Source of the DNA: CALNYS01 sp964639935
GTDB taxonomy: Bacteria > Planctomycetota > Phycisphaerae > Phycisphaerales > UBA1924
Reading direction: 5' to 3'
DNA length: 13,790 bases
NCBI GenBank assembly: GCA_964639935.1
Contig: CAZXGT010000056.1
Location: 1 to 13,790, forward strand
Shown piece by piece: positions 12,271-13,790 of the stretch. Position 1 is the stretch's first letter. Every line of letters begins with the position of its first letter. Position numbers and translations under genes: made by a program. Below the pieces are notes generated by a model. It had not been told where the DNA came from. It made no database searches and was given only the letters and a program-made list of their open reading frames with translations.

Positions 12271-13790
12271 ATGACCACCGCCAACGCCGAGATCGCGCTC
12301 CCCGACGGCATCGCCTCCGCCCGCCTCATGGTCGGCCTCGAGGTCCACGTCGAGCTCGCCACGCGCTCCAAGATGTTCACGAGCGTCGGCTCGCCGGCCT
12401 GCCCGCCGAGCGTCGCCGCCTATCAGGACGCCGAGCCCAACACCCTGATCGACCCGCTCACGCTCGCGCTCCCGGGGTCGCTCCCGGTGATGAACAAGGC
12501 GGCGGTGGAGATGGCCATGCTCGTCGGGCTCGCCCTCGGCTGCGAGATCGCCGAGTTCACAAAGTGGGACCGCAAAAGCTACTACTACCCCGACCTGCCC
12601 AAGGGCTACCAGATCTCCCAGTACGATTTGCCCCTCTGCTACGACGGCGCCCTCGACCTCCCGCTCCCCGAGCTCGCGAGCAAGACCGACGTGCCCACCA
12701 AGCGCGTCGGCGTCATCCGCGCCCACCTCGAGGAGGACGCCGGCAAGACGTCCAACGAACTCCCGGGCGGCGAGCCCTCCCCAGACGCCCTCGTCGACTT
12801 CAACCGCGCCGGCACCCCGCTCCTCGAGATCGTCACCCAGCCCGATTTCACCCACGCCGAGGAGGTCGTCGACTTCGCCCGCCTCCTCCGAAACATCTGC
12901 CGCTACCTGGGCGTCTCCGAAGGCGTCATGCAGCGCGGCCACATGCGCTTCGAGCCCAACATCAACATGATCCTCGACACGGACGACGGGCGCGAGATCA
13001 AGACGCCCATCGTCGAGATCAAGAACCTCAACTCCTTCCGGGCGCTCAAGGGCGCCATCGAGTACGAGCAGGCCCATCAGCCCGCCCGCTTCCTCGAGGA
13101 CGGCAAGGTCATGGGCCCCGGCGCCAAGACCACCCGCGGCTGGAACGACGCCGAAAGCCGCACCTACGTCCAGCGTGAAAAGGAAGACGCCCACGACTAC
13201 CGCTACTTCCCCGATCCCGACCTGATCCCCGTCATCGTCTCAGAGGCCTGGCGCGACGAGGTCAAGTCGCGCCTCCCCGAACTCCCCCACCAGAAGCTTC
13301 ACCGCTACCTCACCGACCACGCCCTCACGAGCAAGGAAGCCCTCGCCCTCATCGAGGAGCGCCCCGTCGCCGACTACTTCGACGCCGCCGTCCGCGCCGT
13401 CGAGGACGCCGGCCTGAACCTCGGCGCCGCCGGCAAGCAGGTCGCCAACATCCTCCTCCAGAACCTCGCCAAGAAGGCCAACGAGGAGAACACCCTCGCC
13501 TCCGACCTCGGCGTGCGCCCGGACCAGCTCGCCGGGATCATCGCCCTTCGACACGACGACGCCATCGGCTCGGCCGCCGTGGACCCGCTCATCGACCACC
13601 TGCGCACAAGCGACGACGACGCGGCCGCGGCGGCGGAGAAGCTGAACCTGCTTCAGGTGACCGACACGGCGCAGCTCGAGGCGTGGGTGGACGAGGTGAT
13701 CGCGGACCCGGCGAACGCGAAGGTGGTCGAAGACATCCGAGGCGGCAAGATGAGCGCCATCGGCCGCCTCATCGGCGGCGTGATGAAGAA
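12271..13790 (+). CDS. gatB: Asp/Glu-tRNA(Asn/Gln) amidotransferase subunit B (partial, right edge)
   Basis: GatB is the kinase/tRNA-binding subunit of GatCAB, which converts misacylated Glu-tRNA(Gln) and Asp-tRNA(Asn) to Gln-tRNA and Asn-tRNA in the cytoplasm. There are 506 complete codons before the window ends without a stop. Family signatures are VGLEVHVEL (21-29), LALPGSLPVMNKAAV (65-79), KWDRKSYYYPDLPKGYQISQ (98-117), HLEEDAGK (152-159), DFNRAGTPLLEIV (176-188), EIKNLNSF, and DAHDYRYFPDPDLIPV. The tail GGKMSAIGRLIGGVMKK is in the Yqey-like C-terminal domain; by comparison with S. aureus GatB (recalled) only about 20-25 residues are missing. The ATG at 12271 gives the usual N-terminus after a short extension, and a -10-like TACACT sits 6 nt upstream. 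It is divergent from the ketosynthase-like gene across 71 bp. gatA and gatC are not in this window. Long reading frames overlapping it in other frames are shadows. Confidence 0.97.
   Translation, partial: MTTANAEIALPDGIASARLMVGLEVHVELATRSKMFTSVGSPACPPSVAAYQDAEPNTLIDPLTLALPGSLPVMNKAAVEMAMLVGLALGCEIAEFTKWDRKSYYYPDLPKGYQISQYDLPLCYDGALDLPLPELASKTDVPTKRVGVIRAHLEEDAGKTSNELPGGEPSPDALVDFNRAGTPLLEIVTQPDFTHAEEVVDFARLLRNICRYLGVSEGVMQRGHMRFEPNINMILDTDDGREIKTPIVEIKNLNSFRALKGAIEYEQAHQPARFLEDGKVMGPGAKTTRGWNDAESRTYVQREKEDAHDYRYFPDPDLIPVIVSEAWRDEVKSRLPELPHQKLHRYLTDHALTSKEALALIEERPVADYFDAAVRAVEDAGLNLGAAGKQVANILLQNLAKKANEENTLASDLGVRPDQLAGIIALRHDDAIGSAAVDPLIDHLRTSDDDAAAAAEKLNLLQVTDTAQLEAWVDEVIADPANAKVVEDIRGGKMSAIGRLIGGVMK

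Noticed and set aside
12160..13194. Long frames overlapping gatB on both strands
   Set aside because: The true frame from 12271 has all GatB motifs. It was easy to miss only because it has no stop inside the window.
1..13790. CRISPR arrays, tRNAs, insertion sequences, integrases
   Set aside because: I looked for regular repeats, cloverleaf-type sequence with a CCA end, and transposase motifs and saw none; the region looks like ordinary chromosome.

Overview
The window is very GC-rich (about 70% by eye, not counted) and tightly packed. It carries twelve protein genes, of which eleven are complete and gatB runs off the right edge. I see no tRNA, rRNA, CRISPR array, insertion sequence or phage gene. 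The gene content suggests a chromosomal region of a planctomycete, most likely of the Phycisphaerae. The evidence is a CysRS of the 'VGHMTGDD...GEDKM' type, GatB, a GxxExxY protein, BatA/VWA and lipoprotein families common in planctomycetes, and an outer-membrane-type beta barrel. This taxonomic call is inference from family style, not a search result.

Layout. (1) cysS (56-1627, +). (2) A five-gene minus-strand operon read from 7336 down to 1624: a lipoprotein, a class I methyltransferase, a BatA/VWA membrane protein, a secreted beta-barrel protein and an N-terminally anchored protein of unknown function. Its genes are coupled by GTGA, GTGA and TGATG junctions plus one 31-nt gap with a strong Shine-Dalgarno. 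(3) A SpoU/TrmH-type RNA 2'-O-methyltransferase (7380-8207, +), divergent from that operon. (4) A second minus-strand group read from 12199 down to 8204: a ketosynthase-like protein lacking catalytic residues, a GxxExxY protein, an intact FabF-type ketosynthase and a small membrane-anchored protein. (5) gatB (12271 to the edge, +), divergent from group 4.

How they work together. cysS, trmH-like and gatB are translation housekeeping genes: Cys-tRNA synthesis, RNA ribose methylation, and Gln/Asn-tRNA amidation. Four products of the first minus operon look envelope-associated, suggesting a cell-envelope module of unknown role. The second minus group pairs an active ketosynthase with a paralogue whose catalytic Cys, Lys and one His aligned without gaps are Glu, Thr and Asp. 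This resembles the KS/chain-length-factor logic of type II polyketide and aryl-polyene systems, but with different substitutions. It is the best candidate for something under-described here.

Gene-expression architecture is also notable. Four genes that head transcription units carry a TANNNT hexamer 6-8 nt before the ATG, as expected for leaderless mRNAs, while two genes inside the minus-strand groups have clear Shine-Dalgarno sequences. Both convergent gene pairs end on a shared CTAG that supplies a TAG stop to each strand, leaving no room for a terminator.
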